Origin: Thermococci archaeon | Lineage (GTDB): Archaea > Methanobacteriota_B > Thermococci > Thermococcales > Thermococcaceae | Length of the DNA stretch: 6,143 nucleotides | Assembly (NCBI GenBank): GCA_003663535.1 | Contig: QMUE01000092.1 | Location: 1-6,143 of the forward strand | Direction: 5' to 3' | Shown: piece by piece, positions 1-5,685 of the stretch | Layout of the letters: each line of letters starts with the position of its first letter | Position numbering within the stretch: position 1 is the stretch's first letter | Program-made: the position numbers and the translations under genes | The notes under the pieces: generated by a model | The model's input: only the letters and a program-made list of their open reading frames with translations | The model's database searches: none | What the model was told of the DNA's origin: nothing

Positions 1-144
1 GCCATAGTCGACATGATGCTAAAAGTCTCACAACTCATTAACGACCTCAAAGACTACATTAAAGAAATGGACTTGAACCCAGTCTTCGTTTACCCCGAAG
101 GCGAGGGCGCAGTCATAGTTGACGCAAGAATAATCTTGAAATGA
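1..144 (+). CDS. acdB: Acetate--CoA ligase (ADP-forming) beta subunit, C-terminal fragment
   Basis: This is the last 47 codons of a gene that begins before the window; the frame is open from base 1 to a TGA at 142-144. The tail reads MDLNPVFVYPEGEGAVIVDARIIL, which matches the end of the ATP-grasp domain of archaeal ADP-forming acyl-CoA synthetase beta subunits (pattern: D-NP-FVY--G--AVDARI-L). In Thermococcales the alpha/beta enzyme converts acetyl-CoA, ADP and phosphate to acetate, CoA and ATP in the cytoplasm, the main substrate-level phosphorylation step of sugar and peptide fermentation. Codons here are rich in C-ending forms (aac, gac, ctc, tac), unlike the A+T-rich genes that follow, which fits a highly expressed gene. 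Thermococcales carry several paralogues, so the substrate preference (acetate, branched or aryl acids) cannot be read from this fragment. The family call is fairly secure; the paralogue is not. Confidence 0.85.
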   Translation, partial: AIVDMMLKVSQLINDLKDYIKEMDLNPVFVYPEGEGAVIVDARIILK

Positions 145-163
145 AATTCCCTCTTTTAACGTC

Positions 164-177
164 TTTATTTTTCTTTT
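164..177 (+). terminator. T-rich transcription terminator after acdB
   Basis: About 20 nt past the acdB stop there is a run of T5 and T4 tracts interrupted by single A or C bases, with no stem-loop before it. Oligo-T stretches of this kind act as intrinsic terminators for archaeal RNA polymerase in Thermococcales. The position at the end of a plus-strand gene facing a minus-strand gene supports the call. It is inferred from composition only. Confidence 0.55.
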
Positions 178-197
178 GTAAACCTAAATGTTACCTT

Positions 198-275
198 GTG
201 AAAGCCTTGCCCTTCACGGCGGGGAGGAGGTCAGTTAGTATGCTTCAGCAGCTCGGTGCATTTCCTGCAAAGTGA
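198..275 (+). mobile_element. Degenerate 3' end of an IS200/IS605-type element (tnpB tail and right-end hairpin)
   Basis: A plus-strand frame ending in TGA at 273-275 reads VKALPFTAGRRSVSML and then a short tail, resembling the C-terminal tails of archaeal TnpB proteins. The underlying DNA is the hairpin-plus-GGAGGAGGTCAG sequence that I associate with the right end of archaeal IS200/IS605 elements. The hairpin stem is CCTTGCC (205-211) against GGCGGGG (218-224), with two G.U pairs as RNA and the loop CTTCAC. In intact elements this 3' region gives the omega (guide) RNA of TnpB. Here no tnpB body precedes it: the acdB stop is only about 55 bases upstream. It is therefore at most a solo right end or decayed remnant. 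The same frame is open back to an ATG at 141 (44 codons), but that upstream part is the T-rich terminator and is probably not coding. The identification is from memory of the motif. Confidence 0.5.
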
Positions 276-358
276 GAATACTCCCCCTGCTAATTTCCTT
301 TTCAATTTTTTGTGATCTTGAACTTGAAATTTAAGAGACTACATATTATAGCATTCTT
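276..358. other. Remainder of convergent gap, no clear gene
   Basis: Between the tnpB-like tail and the minus-strand terminator there is A+T-rich sequence with no gene that I can support. A minus-strand frame free of stops (338 down to the TGA at 231) reads KLKRKLAGGVFSLCRKC and on to TELLKHTN. It has one CxxC, but no ATG and only a TTG (305) as a possible start. It overlaps the putative IS remnant on the opposite strand, so at most one of the two readings is meaningful. Confidence 0.5.
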
Positions 359-370
359 AAAAGAGAAAAG
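359..370 (-). terminator. T-rich terminator of the MFS-MBL-MBL operon
   Basis: On the minus strand, about 18 nt after the stop of the COG1237 gene, two T4 tracts separated by CTC form a pyrimidine-rich stretch of the type that ends archaeal transcripts. No stem-loop is seen. The position at the end of a convergent operon fits. The call rests on composition alone. Confidence 0.45.
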
Positions 371-387
371 CTGAAATTTTAAGACTT

Positions 388-1281
388 CTAGATTTCTATG
401 ACTTTTCCAGAGTGGAGTTTTTCAAAATTCTTCCCGAATTCCCTTGCAAACAGTGCCTCGGCTTCAAGCCCTGTACAATGTCCGGTGAAAACCCTCTTAA
501 CCCCTAATTCTTTAAGTGCTTCTACAGTTTTCTGAATTCTTTCATTATCTGCCTCTATTAAATGGAATCCACCTATAACGGCATGCACTTTGGTAATTTC
601 ACTCAGTTCTACAGCCTTTTTTACCATGCTGATAATGCCAGGGTGAGCACATCCCCCAATGACCACTAAACCTTTCTTAGTGTTTATTGCAAGCCCCATT
701 TCATCCTCGATATCATCCGGCCCTATTTTCCCATTTTCAAGTTTATAAAGGCTTATTGTAGTATTTCTCTCGAACTCGACTTTCTCTTCTTTTGTTATTT
801 CTCCAAGCGTAAAAACACCCGGCATTAACTTTATAGTATCTCTACTCAGAACCCAAACACCACCAAGTTTTTCAATTTCCTCTTTTGAGCCTCCTCTTAA
901 TGGGGATATTCCTGCGTACATGAACTCTGGTTCCATGGCAAAACTTACTTTAAAAATATTGGGATGAGCAAATATAGGAATTTCTTTGTTTATCTTCTTC
1001 ATGATGCCCAGCAAACCGCCTGTATGGTCAAAATGGCTGTGTGAAAGTATTATCATATCCACTGTTTTTGGGTCAATTCCCAAAATTTCCATGTTGAAAA
1101 GAATGGGATCAGCGTAAGATGCTGTATCAAAGAGTACTCTTCGTTTATTCCCATCAAATTCTACTTCAATCAAAAAGGAAACTCCATGTTGAGCCAAAAA
1201 TGGGCTATTATACCCAGCATAGTCCTCAGCTAGAGTATAGATTCTCAGCTTATCAGCTTCCCCAATGTTCATCATCACCAT
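388..1281 (-). CDS. MBL-fold metallohydrolase, COG1237 (dihydropterin-ribofuranosylaminobenzene phosphate synthase-like)
   Basis: A 297-residue cytoplasmic protein of the metallo-beta-lactamase fold. Visible metal-binding motifs are SHSHFDHTGG (about residues 80-89: H81, H83, D85, H86), GCAHPG (H213), GGFHL (H240) and a late GHC (H268). The GGCAHPG and TGHC motifs mark the COG1237 branch, whose members are often named 7,8-dihydropterin-6-yl-methyl-4-(beta-D-ribofuranosyl)aminobenzene 5'-phosphate synthase after a methanogen homologue. Thermococcales lack methanopterin-based methanogenesis, so that name should not be taken literally and the substrate is unknown. The gene is last in a probable operon, 41 bp behind the UPF0282 gene. 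The start is ambiguous: the frame opens TTG-ATG-GTG-ATG-ATG at 1284-1270. I chose the first ATG (1281); ATG at 1272 is also possible. There is no good Shine-Dalgarno site upstream, and A+T-rich TATA-like sequence at about 1290-1310 could drive a leaderless transcript. Length and motifs look intact. Confidence 0.85.
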   Translation of the reverse strand: MVMMNIGEADKLRIYTLAEDYAGYNSPFLAQHGVSFLIEVEFDGNKRRVLFDTASYADPILFNMEILGIDPKTVDMIILSHSHFDHTGGLLGIMKKINKEIPIFAHPNIFKVSFAMEPEFMYAGISPLRGGSKEEIEKLGGVWVLSRDTIKLMPGVFTLGEITKEEKVEFERNTTISLYKLENGKIGPDDIEDEMGLAINTKKGLVVIGGCAHPGIISMVKKAVELSEITKVHAVIGGFHLIEADNERIQKTVEALKELGVKRVFTGHCTGLEAEALFAREFGKNFEKLHSGKVIEI

Positions 1282-1322
1282 CAATAAATTTTAATTAAAG
1301 AGTTAAAACGATATCCCAAATA

Positions 1323-2372
1323 TCAAACCTCCAAAACTTTTGGTTTCATTCCCAAAAATTCAGCAGCAGTTAGAAGGTTTTTATCAAGTCTTTCCGCAGT
1401 TTTCCATACTTCCTTTGTGTGTTCTTTGAAGTGACGCTCTCTCGGCAAATGGTGATCATAGATAATAATTTCTGCATCAATTTTCCTTACAATTTTCACC
1501 GCGTTATCAACAGCTCTTCTTAAATTGATCTTGTTAAGAAGGTAGCCGAGCATATAGGTCATAGGGCCATCCAAAATGAGAATATTGGGATTTTCTTTGA
1601 CTATCCACTCTGCATAGTCCTCTATTATGGGGCCGTTTAAATCGCTTGAATGGATGAGCTTCTCATCTTCATATTCAATCACAGTTGAAATAACCCATCC
1701 CACCCTTGAAAACTCAATTCCATGAAACATGGGGCCTGTAAATCTCACCTTTGTATCTCCAAACTGGAACTCCCTTCCGTCAGCAAAATGAACTTCAACA
1801 TCCTCAAACTTCACCTCTGGAATTTTAGGACTTCGGTTCCACATATCTGCCCTGTTTTCAAACCATTTTAACCCTTTCTCAAGGAGCTGCTTTCTCCGTG
1901 TATTGTACTCTCCAAAGTCCTTTGAAACGGCTATTGGTAATTTATCCATGGGGTTTGAGTATTTCTTTGCTTCCCCCTTTTTCCAGAGGTCTTCCAGCTT
2001 TAAGCCTCCAAAGTACCTGCAGAGGTTTGAATAGAAATAATCCGCTCGCTTCCTCTGGGAATCATTTATGTATTCATTCGGGTTTTTGGCTAAAAGCCTC
2101 TTACCCCTGTAAACTTCCAAGTCATCGGGGAAGTAATGATCATAGTGATAATGAGATATCACGAGGACATCAGCTTCCTTACTGGCATTTTTTATTGCTT
2201 TTTCTCCCTTAATTAACCATTCAGCCTTTTTCTCCTCAGATGCTGGAAAGCTTGGCTGCATAATTGCAATTCCCGGATCTATTATTATGGAAATATCAGG
2301 AGTTTTAACTAACACGCAAGAGCTCTTAGCTCCCATTGAATCAAACCAGACCGGTTTAAATGAAAGTGGCAT
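1323..2372 (-). CDS. UPF0282 family MBL-fold hydrolase (COG2248)
   Basis: A 349-residue soluble protein recognisable as the archaeal UPF0282 family, a metallo-beta-lactamase superfamily branch with no assigned substrate. The metal motif SHYHYDH lies at 73-79 (H74, H76, D78, H79). Further likely ligands are H217 in GPMFHG, D244 in HSSDLNG and D306-H307-H308 in IIYDHHLPRE; H314 and H318 follow in a His-rich stretch. A long insert of about 120 residues (roughly 85-205) follows the first motif. The ATG at 2372 lies 5 bp after the stop of the MFS gene, and a GAGGT ribosome site overlaps the end of that gene, so co-transcription and probably coupled translation are expected. The COG1237 gene follows 41 bp downstream. 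All expected motifs are present. The family call is confident, but the biochemical role is not known. Confidence 0.9.
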   Translation of the reverse strand: MPLSFKPVWFDSMGAKSSCVLVKTPDISIIIDPGIAIMQPSFPASEEKKAEWLIKGEKAIKNASKEADVLVISHYHYDHYFPDDLEVYRGKRLLAKNPNEYINDSQRKRADYFYSNLCRYFGGLKLEDLWKKGEAKKYSNPMDKLPIAVSKDFGEYNTRRKQLLEKGLKWFENRADMWNRSPKIPEVKFEDVEVHFADGREFQFGDTKVRFTGPMFHGIEFSRVGWVISTVIEYEDEKLIHSSDLNGPIIEDYAEWIVKENPNILILDGPMTYMLGYLLNKINLRRAVDNAVKIVRKIDAEIIIYDHHLPRERHFKEHTKEVWKTAERLDKNLLTAAEFLGMKPKVLEV

Positions 2373-2377
2373 GATAT

Positions 2378-3481
2378 CTACCTCTTCTTTCTTAACTCAA
2401 AATTTAGGAGAAAAATACTCAATGCAAGAACTGCAAAGACTCCAACAAATGCAAAACCAAATCTAAAACCCAAGAATCCAACAACTATGGGACCCAATGC
2501 CTGCCCAACGTCTTTTATACTCTCCAAAAAGCCCAATGCTGTTCCTCTGAGTTTTGAGATCTCAGTCGCTAAAGGTTTAGTTGAAGCCTCACTAATCGAA
2601 GCCCCCAACGAAAAGAGTATTGCACCGAAGATTACTAAAATCAAAGAGCTTGAAAGAGCAAACAAAAACATTGCCAAACTTAACATGCTGATCCCAAAGA
2701 TTACAGGCTTTACTCGTCCAATTTTATCACTTAAATATCCAGCATAAGGTTTCACAACTGCCATTATGGAAATTTCAATTGTTAGGATCAATCCTGAAAG
2801 CCATGCTTTATTTTCGAAAAAATAAAAAAGGGGTAAAAAGGTCTCAATGCTTTGATAAGCCATGTAAACAGCTGCATCAAGTAGACCTAAAATCAAGAGG
2901 GATGAACTAAAAGAAAACTCAAACTTCTCGAGTTCTTTCCCAGTATCTGGGAACGTAAAAGTTAATACAAAAACTATTAAACCGAAAGACGAACAAAGCA
3001 AAAAGACTATCCAAAACCCTACAAAATATACTAAGCTACCTGCCAACAGGGGAGCAAGGGCCCTTCCAACAAGAGTTGAGGAGCTTAAAATTCCCATGAA
3101 CGTGCCTTTCTTTTCGGGGTAAAGATCACTTATTAATGCAAGAGAAACCGGTACAAAAATTGCGGTTGCCACTCCATAGTAAGCTCTTACCAACGCCAAT
3201 GTTATAGCATTGTTAACAAGGAAATACAAGAGAGGGGCTGAGAAAAACACAAATCCACTAATGTTGAGAAGCTTTCTTCTTCCATAGATGTCACTTAATA
3301 ATCCAGAGATAAAATTCATGAAAATACCGGTTATAGTGGATACAGAGGCAATTAGCCCTATTTCTCCCCGAGTAAGCTCCAAACTCTGAGCATATAGTGG
3401 AAGTGTTGGTGATTTACTCATTGTAGAGCTGAGTATTGCAAAAAATCCAACCAGCAGGATCACATAGAGCATCTTTCTCAT
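2378..3481 (-). CDS. MFS family transporter (probable efflux permease)
   Basis: A 367-residue polytopic membrane protein, hydrophobic almost throughout and long enough for 12 transmembrane helices. The MFS loop 2-3 signature appears as GLLSDIYGRRK (residues 60-70) and its repeat in the second half as GYLSDKIGRVK (248-258), showing the internal 6+6 duplication. An Arg in the fourth helix region (ALVRAYYGVATA, about 97-108) resembles the motif found in drug/H+ antiporters. The substrate cannot be read from sequence. It is the first gene of a probable three-gene operon, 5 bp ahead of the UPF0282 MBL gene. Start: a TTG at 3493 and ATGs at 3481 and 3472 are in frame. I favour ATG 3481 because GGGA sits 6 nt upstream and because a TATA box at 3512-3519 places the transcript start near 3490, inside any TTG-initiated frame. 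No defect is seen. Confidence 0.9.
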   Translation of the reverse strand: MRKMLYVILLVGFFAILSSTMSKSPTLPLYAQSLELTRGEIGLIASVSTITGIFMNFISGLLSDIYGRRKLLNISGFVFFSAPLLYFLVNNAITLALVRAYYGVATAIFVPVSLALISDLYPEKKGTFMGILSSSTLVGRALAPLLAGSLVYFVGFWIVFLLCSSFGLIVFVLTFTFPDTGKELEKFEFSFSSSLLILGLLDAAVYMAYQSIETFLPLFYFFENKAWLSGLILTIEISIMAVVKPYAGYLSDKIGRVKPVIFGISMLSLAMFLFALSSSLILVIFGAILFSLGASISEASTKPLATEISKLRGTALGFLESIKDVGQALGPIVVGFLGFRFGFAFVGVFAVLALSIFLLNFELRKKR

Positions 3482-3511
3482 GTTATTTCCCAATAAGTTT
3501 CATTGACTCAA

Positions 3512-3527
3512 ATATTAAATCATTTTC
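3512..3527 (-). promoter_or_regulatory. BRE/TATA promoter of the MFS-MBL-MBL operon
   Basis: Reading the minus strand, GAAAATGA (BRE-like, purine-rich) is followed by TTTAATAT (TATA box at 3519-3512). Archaeal transcription usually starts about 25 nt downstream of the TATA centre, which puts the start near 3490 and gives a short leader of about 9 nt carrying GGGA before ATG 3481. Assigned from spacing and composition. Confidence 0.5.
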
Positions 3528-3530
3528 TTA

Positions 3531-3546
3531 AAAAAGCACTTAAACA
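3531..3546 (+). promoter_or_regulatory. BRE/TATA promoter of the DUF45 peptidase gene (leaderless)
   Basis: AAAAAGCA followed by CTTAAACA (about 3539-3546) is a plausible BRE plus TATA pair. Its centre is about 24-26 nt before the ATG at 3567, and no Shine-Dalgarno sequence precedes that ATG, so the mRNA probably starts at or next to the start codon. This promoter lies back to back with the minus-strand one inside a gap of only 85 bp, so a regulator bound here could affect both directions. Confidence 0.45.
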
Positions 3547-3566
3547 TTCAATGCTAAATATTTGAT

Positions 3567-4175
3567 ATGCCAGAGATAGAACTCAGTGGAAGAAGAATAC
3601 AGTATGAGGTCAGCGTAAGAAAGGTAAGGTATATGAGAATCTACATGACCCCTAGTGGAAAACTGGAAATTATTTCTCCAACAAGAAGAGTTGAGCCTTT
3701 TTTACGAGCAAAAGAGAAATGGATTATAACTAAAATTGAAGCTATTGAAAAGGCCAAGCAGCTTTCAGGGTTCCCTTATCTTGGGAGATTCTACAATACT
3801 GGGTCTGGAGAGAAGTTTAAGGTTAATGACAACATGATAAAACTCCCTCACAATAAAAAATTAGAATCGACACTTAGAGTAAGACTTAAAGAGATAATAA
3901 CCCCTTTAATCCAAGAAAAAGCGAAAAAATTGAATGTAAATGTCAATAAAGTCTTTATCAGAAAGCAAAAAACACGATGGGGAAGCTGTTCCCCAAAAGG
4001 AAACTTGAATTTCAATTTAGCAATGCTTGCTCTACCACCGCAACTCATAGATTACCTAGTGAGCCATGAAGTTGCCCACCTCGTAGAAATGAATCACTCT
4101 AAAAGATTCTGGAAGTTAGTTGAGAAATTCCATCCAGACTGGAAGAGAAAAAGAAGAGAGCTTAAAGAATGGTAG
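3567..4175 (+). CDS. YgjP-like zinc metallopeptidase (DUF45/COG1451, M48-related)
   Basis: A 202-residue soluble protein matching the YgjP/DUF45 family in full. The zinc motif is HEVAH (H167, E168, H171) followed by xxxMNHSKRFW (N176, H177, F181, W182), giving a gluzincin-like H-E-x-x-H...H site. The family hallmark RKQKTRWGSCS (132-142) and the NLNFNLAMLALP strand/helix segment (146-157) precede it. The N-terminal part (1-60) contains the usual basic R-K-x-R-Y-M-R-I segment. Family members are predicted metal-dependent peptidases, sometimes linked in bacteria with restriction or helicase genes; physiological substrates are not established. The gene is transcribed away from the MFS operon, and 50 bp downstream begins the broken PhnP-like gene, possibly in the same transcript. 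Length and motifs look intact. The family call is firm; the cellular function is unknown. Confidence 0.92.
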   Translation: MPEIELSGRRIQYEVSVRKVRYMRIYMTPSGKLEIISPTRRVEPFLRAKEKWIITKIEAIEKAKQLSGFPYLGRFYNTGSGEKFKVNDNMIKLPHNKKLESTLRVRLKEIITPLIQEKAKKLNVNVNKVFIRKQKTRWGSCSPKGNLNFNLAMLALPPQLIDYLVSHEVAHLVEMNHSKRFWKLVEKFHPDWKRKRRELKEW

Positions 4176-4213
4176 ATAATAGTTCACAATAATCCCATAT
4201 GGAAGGAAATTCT

Positions 4214-4222
4214 GGAGGGAGG
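4214..4222 (+). promoter_or_regulatory. Ribosome binding site that fixes the start of the PhnP-like gene
   Basis: GGAGGGAGG, complementary to the end of archaeal 16S rRNA, lies just before ATG 4226. It falls inside the reading frame if the upstream ATG at 4199 is used, so 4226 is the better start. From there the protein opens directly with MRVILLGSGSYSGTP, the first strand of the MBL fold. Confidence 0.75.
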
Positions 4223-4225
4223 AAA

Positions 4226-5001
4226 ATGAGAGTCATTCTACTCGGTTCCGGATCCTACAGTGGAACGCCTAAAGTATTGTGTGAGTGTGAAAACTGTTCA
4301 AGAGCAAGAAGGTTTCCTCAATACAGAAGAACAAGATTCTCTATGTATATCCCCCAGATAAATGTCTTAATAGATCCTTCTCCAGATTTATATTATCACA
4401 TGAGTTATGTGAACTACCCCGCCCTTTCGGAAGGGGACTTCCCGCCTGATGAGTTATAACTCATCCTCACTTTGACCATATAGGTGGGCTTCCCGAGTTG
4501 CAGGTGTTCAAAAAGATACGCTTCTATTCTCATGAGAAGACCCTCGATCTTGCAAAACATTTACAGGAGACGTTCCTAGGGATCAGGGAATGGGAGTATG
4601 CCTCACTTGAGTTCAATAGGTGGTATGATTTCGGGAAATTTAAAGTAAAGCACTTCCCCGTAGTTCATCAGCCAGGTAATGTAGCAGGAGGATTTATTTT
4701 AGAGGTAAAAGGAAAGAGAATTGCTATAACAAGGGACACTGGGCCGGAAATCTTAAGAAATCATGAACTGTTAGAAGAAATCCAAGGAGCTGATTTGCTG
4801 GTCTCCGAGATGACGCAAAAGTATTCAATTCCCAAAACCCATCTTGGAGTCGAAGATGCTATCAAATTTGCCCAAAAGGTGGAGGCAAATAAAACCCTCT
4901 TTGTCCACATAAGCCACTCAAACTACGCTCACGAAGAATTAGAGGAGAAAGTTGGAGAAAACGGGATAGTCGGGAGAGACTTTATGGTCTTGAGAATCTA
5001 A
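4226..5001 (+). pseudogene. PhnP-like MBL-fold phosphodiesterase (COG1235), frameshifted
   Basis: Two frames together make one MBL protein of about 258 residues. The first (4226-4459, 77 codons) reads MRVILLGSGSYSGTPKVLCE, then CENCSRARRFPQYRRTRFS and a later LIDPSPDL. The Cys-rich CECENC segment is typical of PhnP-like phosphoribosyl cyclic phosphate diesterases and related enzymes. It ends in TAA at 4457-4459. A second frame, open from 4453, continues exactly where the family does, with ITHPHFDHIGGLPEL (metal motif from CAT 4462), then VVHQ (His codon 4666), TRDTG (Asp codon 4735), PKTHLG (His 4840) and HISHS (His 4915), ending in TAA at 4999-5001. A net loss of one base (or four) between about 4451 and 4458 explains the break. 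The first frame alone lacks every MBL metal-ligand motif from HxHxDH onward. No slippery heptamer is visible, so this is a real mutation or a sequencing error rather than an obvious programmed shift. A strong GGAGGGAGG precedes ATG 4226. The stop overlaps the convergent yjbQ stop by 3 bases. Confidence 0.8.
4448..4465. repeat. Perfect 18-bp palindrome at the frameshift point
   Basis: GATGAGTTATAACTCATC is identical to its own reverse complement, two 9-base arms with no spacer. Its centre (4456/4457) is the very place where the PhnP-like reading frame breaks. The next flanking bases (T 4447, C 4466) no longer pair. The right arm encodes the start of the conserved ITHPH motif. Confidence 0.9.
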
Positions 5002-5411
5002 TCGCCCATTATTTGCACTACTAATCTTCTCCTTCTCGGCCTTACATCAAGTTCCACAAAGAATATCTGCTGCCATATCCCCCTAACAACTTTTCCTTCA
5101 ACAATTGGGAGTACAAGCGAAGAGCCCAAAAGACTAGCCCTGAGGTGAGAGTGAGCATTGTTATCAATAATATCGTGTTTATATCCTGCCCCTCTTGGCA
5201 CGAGTTTCCTTAGAACTCTTTTAAAATCTTCTAAAAGACCATTTTCATGTTCTATTGTGACTATTGCTCCAGTGGCACCAGGGACAAATACTAAAACCTG
5301 CCCATTTTTTATCTCGCTTTTTTCCACGATCTCCTCTATATCCCTCGTTATATCAACTAAGTCAATTTCTCCCCTTGTAGAAAACCTAAGCTCTTCTGTC
5401 AGCACTTTCAT
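4998..5411 (-). CDS. yjbQ: YjbQ family protein (UPF0047/COG0432), secondary thiamine-phosphate synthase-like
   Basis: A 137-residue soluble protein covering the whole YjbQ family length. Visible motifs are VFVPGATGAIVTIEHENG (41-58), DNNAHSHLRASLLG (83-96) with its clustered His residues, and GIWQQIFFVELDVRPRRR (111-128), the conserved C-terminal strand pair with a terminal R-rich segment. E. coli YjbQ has been linked to a secondary thiamine-phosphate synthase activity, and the name is widely used for the family; its main role is not settled. Start: ATG 5411 is chosen over the longer frame (to 5444) because GGAGGTG at 5423-5417 sits 5 nt before it and the family begins at about this point. 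The gene is last of a three-gene set, its start overlapping the VanZ-like gene by 26 bases. Its stop overlaps the stop of the convergent PhnP-like gene. The ThiN-domain gene upstream makes a thiamine phosphate role more credible. Confidence 0.92.
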   Translation of the reverse strand: MKVLTEELRFSTRGEIDLVDITRDIEEIVEKSEIKNGQVLVFVPGATGAIVTIEHENGLLEDFKRVLRKLVPRGAGYKHDIIDNNAHSHLRASLLGSSLVLPIVEGKVVRGIWQQIFFVELDVRPRRRRLVVQIMGD

Positions 5412-5685
5412 TCCACCACCTCCAGAGAAGGTATCCAACACCAAACCCTATTAGATTTGCGCTCATATCAAGAAATGAGAAACTTCTTCCCGGAACAAAA
5501 AGTTGTAAGGTCTCAAAGAGTACAGGGAAAATCATATATGATTTATCTCTACTTACAAGGCCAAGAATGAGAAATTCCAAAAAATGAGCAATCTTATCTC
5601 CTCCAGCCACTCCTGCAGAGGGCACCTTTGGGGAAAGGTTCGCATAAGTTAAGAGTATAAGATATAAAAGAGTCATCTTCCTCAT
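5386..5685 (-). CDS. VanZ-like small membrane protein
   Basis: A 99-residue hydrophobic protein with about four membrane segments: roughly residues 4-16, 32-44, 49-64 and 74-90. VanZ-type conserved points are DKIAHFLEF (30-38), ETLQLFVPGRSFSFLDMSAN (58-77) and the following G-F-G-V-G helix; the D-K-x-x-H-F, E-x-x-Q and R-S-F-x-x-x-D patterns match the family. The namesake VanZ gives low-level teicoplanin resistance in enterococci, but archaea lack peptidoglycan, so that function does not carry over; family members are small membrane proteins mostly of unknown role. ATG 5685 overlaps the TGA of the ThiN-domain gene (ATGA), and GGAGAG at 5697-5692 lies 6 nt before it. The 3' end overlaps yjbQ by 26 bases, so the three genes are almost certainly one transcript. 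The protein is shorter than many VanZ proteins but appears whole. Confidence 0.85.
   Translation of the reverse strand: MRKMTLLYLILLTYANLSPKVPSAGVAGGDKIAHFLEFLILGLVSRDKSYMIFPVLFETLQLFVPGRSFSFLDMSANLIGFGVGYLLWRWWNESADRRA

Noticed and set aside
141..275. A 44-codon plus-strand gene overlapping the acdB stop (ATGA)
   Set aside because: Its first half is the T-rich terminator sequence and only the second half resembles a TnpB tail, so the open frame looks accidental.
388..1281. Literal role in methanopterin synthesis for the COG1237 protein
   Set aside because: The name comes from a methanogen homologue; nothing else here supports that pathway and Thermococcales are not methanogens.
1898..2212. 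Plus-strand frame opposite the UPF0282 gene
   Set aside because: It is the antisense shadow of a well-conserved MBL gene and has no recognisable motif; the same applies to the frames at 2487-2747, 3848-4048, 5158-5454 and 5704-6024.
4199..4225. Earlier ATG start (4199) for the PhnP-like gene
   Set aside because: The stretch encodes a Gly/Arg-rich leader that is really the GGAGGGAGG ribosome site; ATG 4226 starts right at the first MBL strand.
4448..4465. Programmed -1 frameshift producing a full-length PhnP-like protein
   Set aside because: No slippery heptamer and no obvious downstream pseudoknot are visible; a one-base loss at a palindrome or a sequencing error is simpler.
5412..5444. Longer N-terminus for YjbQ
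   Set aside because: The extra codons translate the ribosome site (a run of Gly) and the end of the VanZ-like gene; family proteins start near ATG 5411.
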